Source of the DNA: Streptomyces sp. ALI-76-A
Lineage (GTDB): Bacteria > Actinomycetota > Actinomycetes > Streptomycetales > Streptomycetaceae
Assembly (NCBI RefSeq): GCF_030287445.1
Contig: NZ_JASVWB010000002.1
Location: forward strand, 6,634,001 to 6,698,000
Direction: 5' to 3'
Length of the DNA: 64,000 nt
Shown: in pieces, positions 43,600-52,918 of the stretch
Numbering within the stretch: the first letter of the stretch is position 1
How the letters are laid out: each line of letters begins with the position of its first letter
The notes under the pieces: generated by a model
Seen by the model: only the letters and a program-made list of their open reading frames with translations
The model's database searches: none
Told to the model about the DNA's origin: nothing
Made by a program: the position numbers and the translations under genes

Positions 43600-45729
43600 T
43601 TACGCCGGGACGCTCGCCACGCCCGGTGCCAGGAACTTCTTGCCGTTCACGCGCTCGGAGACGCCCTCGCGGTCCAGGTACGGCGTGATGCCGCCCAGGT
43701 GGAAGGGCCAGCCCGCACCGGTGATCAGGCACAGGTCGATGTCCTGGGCCTCGGCGACGACGCCCTCGTCGAGCATGAGGCCGATCTCCTGCGCCACCGC
43801 GTCCAGGACGCGCGCGCGGACCTGCTCCTCGGTGAGGACGGTGTCGCCCTGCTGGAGCAGCGCGGCGACCTCCGGGTCCAGCTCCGGCTTGCCGCTGTCG
43901 TACACGTAGAAGCCGCGCTTGCCCGCCTTGACGACGGCCGCGAGGTTCGGGGAGACCGTGAAGCGGTCCGGGAACGCCCTGTTGAGCGTCTCCGAGACGT
44001 GCAGGCCGATCGCCGGGCCGACCAGCTCCAGCAGGACCAGCGGGGACATCGGCAGACCCAGCGGCTCCACCGCCTTCTCCGCCACCTCGACCGGGGTGCC
44101 CTCGTCGATGACGTTCTGGATCTCGCCCATGAAGCGGGTGAGGATGCGGTTGACGACGAACGCCGGGGCGTCCTTCACCAGGACCGCCGTCTTCTTCAGC
44201 TTCTTGGCGACGCCGAACGCGGTGGCCAGGGAGGCGTCGTCGGTCCGTTCGCCCCGGACGATCTCCAGCAGCGGCAGGACGGCGACGGGGTTGAAGAAGT
44301 GGAAGCCCACGACCCGCTCGGGGTTCTTCAGCTTCGACGCCATCTCGCTGACCGAGAGGGACGAGGTGTTGGTGGCGAGGATCGCGTGCGCCGGGGCGAC
44401 CGCCTCGACCTCCGCGAACACCTGCTGCTTGACACCGATCTCCTCGAACACGGCCTCGATGATGAAGTCCGCGTCGGAGAAGCCCTCGGCCTTGTCCAGG
44501 ACACCGCTCACCAGCGCCTTGAGGCGGTTGGCCTTGTCCTGGTTGATCCGGCCCTTGCCGAGCAGCTTGTCGATCTCGGCGTGGACGTACCCCACACCCT
44601 TGTCGACGCGCTCCTGGTCGATGTCGGTCAGGACGACCGGCACCTCCAGGCGGCGCAGGAACAGCAGCGCGAGCTGCGAGGCCATCAGGCCGGCGCCGAC
44701 GACACCGACCTTGGTGACCGGACGCGCCAGCGACTTGTCCGGCGCGCCGGCCGGACGCTTGGCGCGCTTCTGCACCAGGTTGAAGGCGTAGATGCCGGAG
44801 CGCAGTTCACCGCCCATGATCAGGTCGGCGAGGGCCTGGTCCTCGGCGTCGAAGCCCTGCTGGAGGTCGCCGTTCTTCGCGGCGGCGATGATGTCGAGCG
44901 CGCGGTAGGCGGCCGGAGCGGCCCCGTGCACCTTGCTGTCCGCGATGAAGCGGCCCTTGGCGACGGCCTGGTCCCAGGCCTCGCCGCGGTCGATCGCCGG
45001 ACGCTCGACGACGATCTCGCCCCTGAGGACGGAGGCCGTCCACAGCAGCGACTGCTCCAGGAAGTCCGCGCCCTCGAACAGGGCGTCGGCGATGCCCAGT
45101 TCGTAGACCTGCGCGCCCTTGAGCTGCTTGTTCTGGTTGAGCGAGTTCTCGATGATCACCGAGACGGCCTTGTCGGCGCCGATCAGGTTGGGCAGGATCG
45201 TGCAGCCGCCCCAGCCGGGGACCAGGCCGAGGAAGACCTCGGGCAGCGAGAAGGCGGGCAGCGCCGCGGACACCGTGCGGTACGCGCAGTGCAGGCCGAC
45301 CTCGACACCGCCGCCCATGGCCGCGCCGTTGTAGTACGCGAAGGTCGGGACCCCGAGACCGGACAGGCGCTTGAAGACCTCGTGGCCGCCCTTGCCGATG
45401 GCGAGCGCGTCCTTGTGCTCCTTCAGCAGCTCGACGCCCTTGAGGTCGGCGCCGACCGCGAAGATGAACGGCTTGCCGGTGATGCCGACACCGACGATCT
45501 CGCCGGCCGCGGCCTCCTTCTCCACCTGGTCGATCGCGGTGTCGAGGTTCGCGAGGGACTGCGGGCCGAAGGTGGTCGGCTTGGTGTGGTCCAGGCCGTT
45601 GTCGAGGGTGATCAGGGCGAAACGGCCCGCACCGAACGGCAGGTCCAGGTGACGTACGTGGGCCCGGGTCACTACCTCGTCCGGGAACAGCTCGGCCGCA
45701 CCCTTCAACAGCTCAGCGGTGGTGCTCAC
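43600..45729 (-). CDS. fadB: Fatty-acid oxidation multifunctional protein (enoyl-CoA hydratase / 3-hydroxyacyl-CoA dehydrogenase)
   Basis: GTG 45729 overlaps the thiolase stop (GTGA). The 709 residues hold an N-terminal crotonase domain (about 20-260: GADLKGVELL, GAAMGGGVEVGLHC, PEVFLGLVPGWGG) and two 3-hydroxyacyl-CoA dehydrogenase domains from about 330 (VGVVGAGLMASQLALL, ATNTSSLSVSEMA, GFHFFNPVAVLPLLEI). It carries out hydration and NAD-dependent oxidation of acyl-CoAs and, with the thiolase, forms the trifunctional complex. From memory S. coelicolor SCO6026 is the ortholog. The catalytic His lies in the GFHFFNP motif. The symbol follows the functional class. Confidence 0.92.
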   Translation of the reverse strand: MSTTAELLKGAAELFPDEVVTRAHVRHLDLPFGAGRFALITLDNGLDHTKPTTFGPQSLANLDTAIDQVEKEAAAGEIVGVGITGKPFIFAVGADLKGVELLKEHKDALAIGKGGHEVFKRLSGLGVPTFAYYNGAAMGGGVEVGLHCAYRTVSAALPAFSLPEVFLGLVPGWGGCTILPNLIGADKAVSVIIENSLNQNKQLKGAQVYELGIADALFEGADFLEQSLLWTASVLRGEIVVERPAIDRGEAWDQAVAKGRFIADSKVHGAAPAAYRALDIIAAAKNGDLQQGFDAEDQALADLIMGGELRSGIYAFNLVQKRAKRPAGAPDKSLARPVTKVGVVGAGLMASQLALLFLRRLEVPVVLTDIDQERVDKGVGYVHAEIDKLLGKGRINQDKANRLKALVSGVLDKAEGFSDADFIIEAVFEEIGVKQQVFAEVEAVAPAHAILATNTSSLSVSEMASKLKNPERVVGFHFFNPVAVLPLLEIVRGERTDDASLATAFGVAKKLKKTAVLVKDAPAFVVNRILTRFMGEIQNVIDEGTPVEVAEKAVEPLGLPMSPLVLLELVGPAIGLHVSETLNRAFPDRFTVSPNLAAVVKAGKRGFYVYDSGKPELDPEVAALLQQGDTVLTEEQVRARVLDAVAQEIGLMLDEGVVAEAQDIDLCLITGAGWPFHLGGITPYLDREGVSERVNGKKFLAPGVASVPA

Positions 45730-46952
45730 TTGTCGCCTCCGGCGTCCTTGTGGTGCGGGTTCTCCCAGATCACCGTGGCGCCCATGCCGAAGCCGACGCA
45801 CATGGTGGTGAGGCCGTAACGGACCTCCGGCTGCTCCTCGAACTGGCGGGCCAGCTGTGTCATCAGCCGGACGCCGGAGGAGGCCAGCGGGTGACCGTAG
45901 GCGATGGCGCCGCCGTACTGGTTGACGCGCGCGTCGTCGTCCGCGATGCCGTAGTGCTCCAGGAAGGCGAGCACCTGGACCGCGAAGGCCTCGTTGATCT
46001 CGAAGAGGTTGATGTCCTCGATCGACAGGCCGGCCTTGGCGAGGGCCTTCTCCGTCGCCGGGATCGGGCCGTAGCCCATGACCTCCGGCTCGACGCCCGC
46101 GAAGGCGTAGGAGACCAGGCGCATCTTGACCGGGAGGCCGTTCTCGCGGGCGAACTCCTCGGAGGCGATGATCGAGGCGGTGGCACCGTCGTTCAGACCG
46201 GCCGCGTTTCCGGCGGTGACCCGGCCGTGCACGCGGAACGGGGTCTTCAGGCCGGCCAGGTTCTCCAGCGTGGTCCCCGGGCGCATCGGCTCGTCGGCGG
46301 TGACCAGGCCCCAGCCCGTCTCACCGGCCTCCGCGTTGGTGCGGCGCACCGAGATCGGCACCAGGTCGGCCTGGATCCTGCCGTTGGCGTACGCCTTGGC
46401 GGCCTTCTCCTGCGAGCGCACGGCGTACTCGTCGGCGCGCTGCTTGGTGATCGTCGGGTAGCGGTCGTGCAGGTTCTCGGCGGTCATGCCCATGAACAGG
46501 GCGGACTCGTCGACCAGCTTCTCGCTGACGAACCGCGGGTTCGGGTCCACGCCCTCGCCCATGGGGTGGCGGCCCATGTGCTCCACGCCACCGGCGATGA
46601 CGGCGTCGTACGCGCCGAAGGCGATCGAGCCGGCCGTGGTCGTCACGGCGGTCAGGGCGCCCGCGCACATGCGGTCGATGGAGTAGCCGGGGACCGACTG
46701 GGGGAGACCGGCGAGGATGCCGGCCGTACGGCCCAGCGTCAGGCCCTGGTCGCCGATCTGCGTGGTCGCGGCGATGGCGACCTCGTCGATCTTCTTCGGG
46801 TCGAGACCGGGGTTGCGGCGCAGCAGCTCCCGGATCGCCTTCACGACGAGGTCGTCGGCACGGGTCTCGTGGTAGATGCCCTTCGGGCCCGCCTTGCCGA
46901 ACGGGGTACGGACGCCGTCGACGAAGACGACATCCCTGACGGTACGAGGCAC
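45726..46952 (-). CDS. fadA: Acetyl-CoA acyltransferase (3-ketoacyl-CoA thiolase)
   Basis: GTG 46952 has GGAGGAGAG upstream; a longer in-frame ATG at 46982 would put this site inside the gene. The 408 residues have the acyl-accepting Cys96 (DRMCAGAL), NEAFAVQ, GHPLASSG with the catalytic histidine, and a C-terminal CVGFGMG cysteine. It cleaves 3-ketoacyl-CoA to acetyl-CoA and a shortened acyl-CoA. It is first in the two-gene operon with the multifunctional protein, and a 16-base palindrome sits 43 bases upstream. Confidence 0.95.
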   Translation of the reverse strand: MPRTVRDVVFVDGVRTPFGKAGPKGIYHETRADDLVVKAIRELLRRNPGLDPKKIDEVAIAATTQIGDQGLTLGRTAGILAGLPQSVPGYSIDRMCAGALTAVTTTAGSIAFGAYDAVIAGGVEHMGRHPMGEGVDPNPRFVSEKLVDESALFMGMTAENLHDRYPTITKQRADEYAVRSQEKAAKAYANGRIQADLVPISVRRTNAEAGETGWGLVTADEPMRPGTTLENLAGLKTPFRVHGRVTAGNAAGLNDGATASIIASEEFARENGLPVKMRLVSYAFAGVEPEVMGYGPIPATEKALAKAGLSIEDINLFEINEAFAVQVLAFLEHYGIADDDARVNQYGGAIAYGHPLASSGVRLMTQLARQFEEQPEVRYGLTTMCVGFGMGATVIWENPHHKDAGGDK

Positions 46953-46994
46953 GATGGCTCTCCTCCAGATGCGGGACGGCACTGCTGCGATGCG

Positions 46995-47010
46995 CTGAGC
47001 GCGCGCTCAG
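46995..47010. promoter_or_regulatory. Palindrome CTGAGCGCGCGCTCAG before the thiolase
   Basis: A perfect 16-base palindrome upstream of the beta-oxidation operon. Palindromes of this TGAGCG...CGCTCA form are typical of TetR-family operators, a group that includes acyl-CoA-responsive fatty-acid regulators. The binder is not identified. Confidence 0.5.
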
Positions 47011-47069
47011 AACCCATGCTACTTGTGGGTAACACAGCTGCACAGCCCCCTCGCCCGGAGCGGCGAAGG

Positions 47070-48098
47070 TCACACCTTCGGAGGAGCCGTCGAACCCCGG
47101 GGAGTGAGCACCGGAGTCGGCACCTGATGCGACCCGGGCCCCTCTCCCGTGATCACCCCGAACAGGGTCCGCGCCGCGTCCGCCCCGAACCCGTGCACGT
47201 CGTGGCTCATCGCCGACAGGGGCGGGTGCGTGATCCGGCACAGCTGGGAGTCGTCCCAGGCGAGCAGGGAGACGTCGTCCGGCACGCCCAGCCCCATCTC
47301 CGCCGCCACCGCCAGCCCCGCCACCGCCATGATGTCGTTGTCGTACACGATGGCCGTCGGCCGGTCCGGGGGTGCCGCCGTCAGCAGTGACCGGGTGGCC
47401 CGTGCCCCCGCCTCGCCGGAGTAGTCCGTGGCCACCTGCCAGGCCCCGGCCAGCTCCAGGGCGCGGGCGGCCTCGTCGAACGCGGCGGTACGGGTCGAGG
47501 TGTGGCCGAGCGCCGCCGCGCCGCCGACCCGGGCGATCCGCCGGTGCCCGAGCGCCGCCAGGTAGTGCACGGCCTCCCGCACGGCCGTGGCGTCGTCGGT
47601 CCACACGGAGGTGAGGCCGCCGGTCAGCGAGGGGTGCCCGACAGCCACCACCGGCATCCCGAGCCGCTCGACCGCGGCCACCCGCGGGTCGTCCGCGCGG
47701 AAGTCGACGAGGATCGACCCGCCGACCTGCCGCCCCCGCCACCAGGACTCCTGAAGCCCGGCCTCTTCCTCGACGTGCCGGACCAGCCGGAGGAGCAGCC
47801 CGCAGGAGTGCTCGATCAGGACGCTCTCCACGCCGGAGATGAACTCCATGTAGAAGGGTTCGAGCCCCAGCTGCCGGGCGGGCCGGCAGATCGCCAGCCC
47901 CACCACGTCCACCCGCGATCCGGCCAGTGTCCGGGCGGTCGGGCTCGGCGCCCAGCCCAGCTCCCGCGCCGCCCGGAAGATCCGGTCCCGGGTCGCCTCC
48001 GACACTCCCGGCTTGTGGTTGAAGGCGAGGGACACGGCACCCTTGGACACGCCGGCGAGCGCGGCGACGTCCTTGATGGTGACGCGGGAGGTCGTCAT
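47070..48098 (-). CDS. LacI-family transcriptional repressor of the mannoside cluster
   Basis: ATG 48098 overlaps the beta-mannosidase stop (ATGA). The 342 residues have an N-terminal LacI HTH (TIKDVAALAGVSKGAVSLAFN), the hinge helix SPTARTLAGSRVDVVGL and a periplasmic-binding-like effector domain (SILVDFRA, VYDNDIMAVAGLAVAAEMGLGVPDDVSLLAWDD). It probably senses a mannose-containing sugar and represses both the GH2 gene, with which it is cotranscribed, and the divergent importer; two palindromes in the intergenic region are the obvious targets. Confidence 0.92.
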   Translation of the reverse strand: MTTSRVTIKDVAALAGVSKGAVSLAFNHKPGVSEATRDRIFRAARELGWAPSPTARTLAGSRVDVVGLAICRPARQLGLEPFYMEFISGVESVLIEHSCGLLLRLVRHVEEEAGLQESWWRGRQVGGSILVDFRADDPRVAAVERLGMPVVAVGHPSLTGGLTSVWTDDATAVREAVHYLAALGHRRIARVGGAAALGHTSTRTAAFDEAARALELAGAWQVATDYSGEAGARATRSLLTAAPPDRPTAIVYDNDIMAVAGLAVAAEMGLGVPDDVSLLAWDDSQLCRITHPPLSAMSHDVHGFGADAARTLFGVITGEGPGSHQVPTPVLTPRGSTAPPKV

Positions 48099-50500
48099 CG
48101 GTGGGGCTCCATGCAGTACAGGGCCGAGCGGGCCCGCCCGGCGTCCGGAGTCTGCCAGCCCCGCACGCCGATGGTCACGCGTTCGCCGGGCAGCAGCGTG
48201 ACAAGCCCCCGGTCGGCCCGCGCCGCCGGCTCCAGCCGGTCCGCCTGGAGCAGCAGGTCCCGCACGAGGGTGCGGGCCGTCACCTCGATGCCGCCCGGCA
48301 CGAGCGCGACCTCGAACTCCGGCCGCGGATAGGGGATCTCGCGGTCCGGCACCGGGAAGTACAGGGCCCGCGGCGCTGCCCCGCCGACGACCTCGTCCGC
48401 ACGGGGGGACCCCACCGCGTCCACGACCAGGAACTCCTTCGGGCCGACGGGCTCCAGCTCCCTCGGCACCGCGAAGTCGGCCACGGACCGGCCCTCGGCG
48501 GTGAGCGCCACGCTCGCCGTACCGATCACCAGCCCCTCCACGGACATCCGCCGCAGTGCGAGCGTGCCGGACCACACCGCGGCCGACTGGTTGACGGCGG
48601 CCAGCACCAGCCCCCGCTCGCTGGGCCGGAGCGTCAGCAGCCGGTCCGCGTACAGGCGCTTCAGCTCGTGGTACAGCGGCTTCTCCCGCCCGTCCCCGTC
48701 GATCGCCGCCCAGGAGGTCACCGGCCAGCAGTCGTTGAGCTGCCAGACGATCGTCCCCGCGCACACCGGCCAGTGCGACCGCCAGTGCTCGATCCCGGCG
48801 GCCACGGCTCGCGCCTGGTTCACCTGCGTGAGGTAGTGCCAGCGGTCGAAGTCCCCCTCGGGCAGGGCGAAGTGGCGGGCGAGCCCGCGCTCCAGCTTGC
48901 CGTTGCCGTCTTCGGCCTTCTGGTGGTGCAGCATGCCGGGGGAGTCGGGCGTGAGCTCCTCACCCGGCAGCGCGCGCCGCAGCGTGGCGTGGGCGGGCGG
49001 CGCCTGCCAGCCGAACTCGGCGACGAACCGCGGCACATGGAGCCGGTAGTCGGCGTAGTCCGCCCCGTTCCACACCTCCCACGAGTGGTGCGTGCCGTGC
49101 GCCGGATCGTTCGGATGGTGCTCCCACGACCCGGACCAGGGACTGCCCGCCGCGTAGGGCCGCGTCGGGTCCAACTCGGCCACCACCCGCGGCAGTACGC
49201 CCAGGTAGTACCCCTCGCCCCAGGAGTCCCCGGCCAGCCGCTGCTCCCAGCCCCAGTCCTTGAAGCCCCACAGGTTCTCGTTGTTGCCGTTCCACAGCGC
49301 CAGCGAGGGGTGCGGCATCAGCCGTACGACGTTCTCGCGGGCCTCGGCCTCCACCTCGCCGCGCAGCGGCTGCTCCTCCGGGTAGGCCGCGCACGCGAAA
49401 GGGAAGTCCTGCCAGACCAGCAGACCGAGTTCGTCGCAGGCGTCGTAGAAGTCGTCGCTCTCGTAGATGCCGCCGCCCCACACGCGGACGAGGTCCACCC
49501 CGGCGCCGGCCGCCTGCCGCAGCCGCTCGCGGTAGCGTTCCGGGCCGATCCGGGAGGGGAACACGTCGTCCGGGATCCAGTTCACGCCGCGCGCGAAGAG
49601 GCGTTCACCGTTGACGACGAAGGTGAAGCCGGAGCCGTGCGCGTCGGGCCGGCGGTCCAGCTCGACGCTCCGGAAGCCGATCCGGCGCCGCCACACGTCC
49701 AGCGCCCGGTCGCCGTGCAGCAGCGTCACCTCGACGTCGTACAGCGGCTGTTCGCCGTAGCCGCGCGGCCACCACCGCCGCACGTCGGGCACCTCCAGCC
49801 GTACCGTCCCGGTCGCCCCGTCGATCTCGGCGCGCGCCCGCACCCCGTCGATCGTCGCCTCGGCGACCAGCGGTGCCTCGACCCTGGCCCGCTCCACCTC
49901 GATGGCCAGCTCGACCCGCCCCAGGCCGCCTTCGACGGTCACCAGGGGGCGCACGCACGAGATCCGGGCCGTCGACCACCGCTCCAGCCGCACCGGCCGC
50001 CAGATCCCGGCCGTCACCAGCGTCGGGCCCCAGTCCCAGCCGAAGGAGGCGGCCATCTTGCGGATGTACGGGAAGGGCTCGGCGTACGCGGCGGGCCGCT
50101 CGCCCAGCTTCCCGCGCACGGCCTCCGCCTCGGCGTACGCGGAGACGAACCGCACCGACAGCCGTCCGCCGAGGCCGGTCACGTCGAAGCGGTACGAGCG
50201 GTGCATGTTCCGCGTCCGGCCGAGGAGCCGGCCGTCGAGCAGGATCTCGGCCGCGGTGTCGAGACCGTCGAAGACCAGGTCGGCCTGCTCGTGCCCGTCG
50301 GTCGCCGCGAGGTCCCGCTCGTACGTCCACTCCCGCCGCCCCACCCACGCGACCTCGGTCTCGGCCAGCCCGAGGAAGGGGTCCGGGATCACCCCCGCCG
50401 CCAGCAGGTCGGTGTGCACGCAGCCCGGCACCGAGGCCGGGAGCGCGTCCTCGTCGTGCTTCAGGATCCATCCCTCGGTGAGCGGTGTGGCCTCCAGCAT
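48095..50500 (-). CDS. GH2 beta-mannosidase
   Basis: ATG 50500 has AGGGAG 6 bases upstream; the in-frame GTG 50506 would overlap that site. The 801 residues have no signal peptide. The domains are a sugar-binding jelly roll (about 1-170), an immunoglobulin-like domain (to about 290), a TIM barrel with acid/base Glu408 (WNGNNENLWG) and nucleophile Glu495 (VAEFGWQAPP), and C-terminal beta domains. The motifs are those of GH2 exo-beta-mannosidases (intracellular release of mannose from manno-oligosaccharides) rather than LacZ. It is coupled to the LacI repressor and divergent from a CUT1 importer, so the module imports and degrades beta-mannosides. Confidence 0.9.
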   Translation of the reverse strand: MLEATPLTEGWILKHDEDALPASVPGCVHTDLLAAGVIPDPFLGLAETEVAWVGRREWTYERDLAATDGHEQADLVFDGLDTAAEILLDGRLLGRTRNMHRSYRFDVTGLGGRLSVRFVSAYAEAEAVRGKLGERPAAYAEPFPYIRKMAASFGWDWGPTLVTAGIWRPVRLERWSTARISCVRPLVTVEGGLGRVELAIEVERARVEAPLVAEATIDGVRARAEIDGATGTVRLEVPDVRRWWPRGYGEQPLYDVEVTLLHGDRALDVWRRRIGFRSVELDRRPDAHGSGFTFVVNGERLFARGVNWIPDDVFPSRIGPERYRERLRQAAGAGVDLVRVWGGGIYESDDFYDACDELGLLVWQDFPFACAAYPEEQPLRGEVEAEARENVVRLMPHPSLALWNGNNENLWGFKDWGWEQRLAGDSWGEGYYLGVLPRVVAELDPTRPYAAGSPWSGSWEHHPNDPAHGTHHSWEVWNGADYADYRLHVPRFVAEFGWQAPPAHATLRRALPGEELTPDSPGMLHHQKAEDGNGKLERGLARHFALPEGDFDRWHYLTQVNQARAVAAGIEHWRSHWPVCAGTIVWQLNDCWPVTSWAAIDGDGREKPLYHELKRLYADRLLTLRPSERGLVLAAVNQSAAVWSGTLALRRMSVEGLVIGTASVALTAEGRSVADFAVPRELEPVGPKEFLVVDAVGSPRADEVVGGAAPRALYFPVPDREIPYPRPEFEVALVPGGIEVTARTLVRDLLLQADRLEPAARADRGLVTLLPGERVTIGVRGWQTPDAGRARSALYCMEPHR

Positions 50501-50511
50501 GCACACTCCCT

Positions 50512-50520
50512 AAACCGTTT
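50512..50520. promoter_or_regulatory. LacI-like half-symmetric site AAACCGTTT
   Basis: AAAC-C-GTTT is a classical LacI-family core, extended to TAAACCGTTTCA. It lies directly upstream of the GH2 ribosome site in the divergent 151-bp region. Confidence 0.45.
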
Positions 50521-50566
50521 CAGTCCGGGGCGCCGGAACCTTTCGGCAGCCTTGGCGAAATAGGGA

Positions 50567-50580
50567 CTTTACCGGTTAAG
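50567..50580. promoter_or_regulatory. LacI-like palindrome CTTTACCGGTTAAG
   Basis: Arms of seven bases with one mismatch and a central CCGG, located between the two divergent promoters and about 70 bases before the importer's first gene. It shares the ACCG/CGGT core with the other site. Confidence 0.45.
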
Positions 50581-50651
50581 AAACCACTGTCAGAGTGCCG
50601 AATCAGCCAACCCACTCGTGCTCGTCCGTCCCACGAACGGAGCTGACGCAC

Positions 50652-51965
50652 ATGAACCGCCGCCCCATCCTCGCCCTGGCCCTGGGCGCCGCCCTGCTGA
50701 TCCCCGGCTGCACCGGCACCGGAGGCACCGCGAAGGGTGCCGACGCCGACGCGCCCGACGACCCCTCGAAGGTCGGCGGAAGCATCACGGTCCTCACCCA
50801 GCGGACCGACCTCGTCGCCGACGGCACGATGAAGAAGTACGCCGCCGCGTTCAACAAGACCTACCCGAAGGTCAAGGTCGAGTTCGAGGCCCTCACCAAC
50901 TACGAGACCGAAGTCAAGATCCGTATGAACACGGAGAACTACGGCGATGTCCTGATGATCCCCGCGATCATCAAGAAGGACGACTACCCGAGGTTCTTCG
51001 CGTCCCTGGGCACCCAGCGGGAGCGCAGCGAGAAGTACCGGTTCACCGGCTTCACCACGGTCGACGGCAAGGTCTACGGCCAGAGCCCGATCGGGGTGAT
51101 CCCCGGCTTCGTCTACAACAAGCGGGTCTGGGCCCAGGCCGGCGTCACCGACTGGCCCACCACCCCCGCCGCGTTCCTCGACGGCCTCGAGGCGATCAAG
51201 TCCAGGACGGACGCGGTGCCCTACTACACCAACTTCGCCGCCCAGTGGACGCTGTCGCAGTGGACGTCCGTCAACGGCTCGGTCGGCTGTGACCCCCAGG
51301 GGACCACGAAGCTCGCCGAGGGCGACCCATGGGCGAAGGGCGCGGACCTGCGCGTCGGCGACACGCTCCTGTACGACATGGTGCGCCGGGGACTGACCGA
51401 GAAGGACCCGACGACCACCAACTGGGAGGAGTCCAAGCCCCGGCTGGCCAAGGGCGAACTCGCCACCCAGTGGCTCGGCACCTGGGCGATCATCCAGTTC
51501 CAGGACGCCGCCCGGAAAGCCGGGGCGAACCCGGACGACATCGGGTTCATGCCCTTCCCGGCCCAGGCCGACGGCAGGTTCTGCGCGGTCGTCTCACCCG
51601 ACTACAACCAGGCCGTCAACGTCCACTCCGACAACAAGCCCGCCGCCCGCGCCTGGGTCGACTGGTTCACCGAGAAGTCCGGCTACGACAAGGACAACCT
51701 GGCCATCTCGCCCCTCGACGACGTCCCCCTGCCCGAGGTCCTGAAGCCGTACGAGACCGCGGGCGTCAAGCTGATCGAGCTGGACGACACCCAGGGCGCC
51801 AAGGTCAAGCTGATCGACAACCAGTCCGAAGTCGGCATCTACGCCCCGGAGTACCGCCAGGACCTGGTCGACCTCGCCCGCGGCGCGAAGAAGGGCGACC
51901 TGGACGACTTCTTCGCCGATCTCGGCAAGCGCTGGACCGAGACACAAGCGAACCTGGGGTCCTGA
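50652..51965 (+). CDS. CUT1 sugar-binding lipoprotein (mannoside importer)
   Basis: ATG 50652 follows GGAG. The 437-residue product has a short Sec signal and lipobox (MNRRPILALALGAALLIPGC). The mature part is a SBP_bac_1 fold: GGSITVLTQRTDLVADG, MNTENYGDVLMIPAI, YNKRVWAQAGVTDWPTTPAAF and GELATQWLGTWAI. The operon with two permeases has no ATPase. Substrate is inferred as a beta-mannoside because the divergent operon encodes a GH2 beta-mannosidase and LacI repressor. Its stop overlaps the next start (TGATG). Confidence 0.9.
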   Translation: MNRRPILALALGAALLIPGCTGTGGTAKGADADAPDDPSKVGGSITVLTQRTDLVADGTMKKYAAAFNKTYPKVKVEFEALTNYETEVKIRMNTENYGDVLMIPAIIKKDDYPRFFASLGTQRERSEKYRFTGFTTVDGKVYGQSPIGVIPGFVYNKRVWAQAGVTDWPTTPAAFLDGLEAIKSRTDAVPYYTNFAAQWTLSQWTSVNGSVGCDPQGTTKLAEGDPWAKGADLRVGDTLLYDMVRRGLTEKDPTTTNWEESKPRLAKGELATQWLGTWAIIQFQDAARKAGANPDDIGFMPFPAQADGRFCAVVSPDYNQAVNVHSDNKPAARAWVDWFTEKSGYDKDNLAISPLDDVPLPEVLKPYETAGVKLIELDDTQGAKVKLIDNQSEVGIYAPEYRQDLVDLARGAKKGDLDDFFADLGKRWTETQANLGS

Positions 51966-52918
51966 TGGCGGACACCACCGAGAAGGCGGCCTTCCCGGCC
52001 GTCGCGGGGGCGGGGCCCGCCGCCCCCGCCCCGGCCCCCGCCCCGCGCCGGGCACGCGTCCGGCGCGGGGTCACCCCGTGGCTCTTCCTGCTCGTCCCGC
52101 TGGCGCTGCTGCTCACCTTCACCTACGCGCCGATCGTCAACATGGCGGCGTACAGCTTCACCGACTGGGACGGGGTGAGCCCCGAACTGCGCTACACGGG
52201 CGTCGAGAACTACACGGAGATCTTCACCCGGGAGGACCTCTTCCGGGTCTTCTTCGTCAGCGGCTACTACCTCGCCGCCTCCGCCGTCCAGATCGTCGCC
52301 GCGCTCTACTTCGCGACCGTCCTGAGCTTCAATGTCCGCTTCCGGAACTTCTTCAAGGGCGTGCTCTTCTTCCCGTACCTGATCAACGGGGTGGCGATCG
52401 GCTTCGTCTTCCTCTACTTCTTCCAGGACGGCGGCACCCTCGACTCGGTGCTCGCCCTGTTCGGCCTCCACACCGACCACGCCTGGCTGGGCACGTCCGT
52501 CTCCGCGAACACGTCCCTCGCCGGTGTCTCCCTCTGGCGCTACCTGGGCCTGAACTTCGTGCTCTTCCTGGGCGCGATCCAGTCCATCCCCGGGGAGCTG
52601 TACGAGGCGGCCGAACTGGACGGGGCCAACCGCTGGCACCAGTTCCGCCACATCATCGCGCCGGGCATCAAACCGGTGCTGACACTGATGGTGATCCTCT
52701 CCATCTCGGGCTCCCTGTCGGCCTTCGAGATCCCGTACATCATGACCGGCGGGGCGACGGGCACCGAGACCTTCGTGATCCAGACGCTGAACCTGGCCTT
52801 CCGGTTCAACAAGACGGGGCTCGCCTCGGCCGCCGCGATCGTGCTGCTGCTGATCATCCTGCTGGTGACCTGGGTGCAGCGGCGCCTGGTCCCCGACGAC
52901 AAGGTGGACCTCGTATGA
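51965..52918 (+). CDS. CUT1 sugar ABC permease (MalF type)
   Basis: ATG 51965 shares its A with the previous stop. A 317-residue permease with a Pro/Ala-rich cytoplasmic tail (PAAPAPAPAPRRARVRRG), six spans and the EAA loop LYEAAELDGANRWHQFRHII. VNMAAYSFTDWDG in the first external loop is typical of MalF/UgpA types. It pairs with the downstream MalG-type permease, and the stop overlaps its start (ATGA). Confidence 0.9.
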   Translation: MADTTEKAAFPAVAGAGPAAPAPAPAPRRARVRRGVTPWLFLLVPLALLLTFTYAPIVNMAAYSFTDWDGVSPELRYTGVENYTEIFTREDLFRVFFVSGYYLAASAVQIVAALYFATVLSFNVRFRNFFKGVLFFPYLINGVAIGFVFLYFFQDGGTLDSVLALFGLHTDHAWLGTSVSANTSLAGVSLWRYLGLNFVLFLGAIQSIPGELYEAAELDGANRWHQFRHIIAPGIKPVLTLMVILSISGSLSAFEIPYIMTGGATGTETFVIQTLNLAFRFNKTGLASAAAIVLLLIILLVTWVQRRLVPDDKVDLV

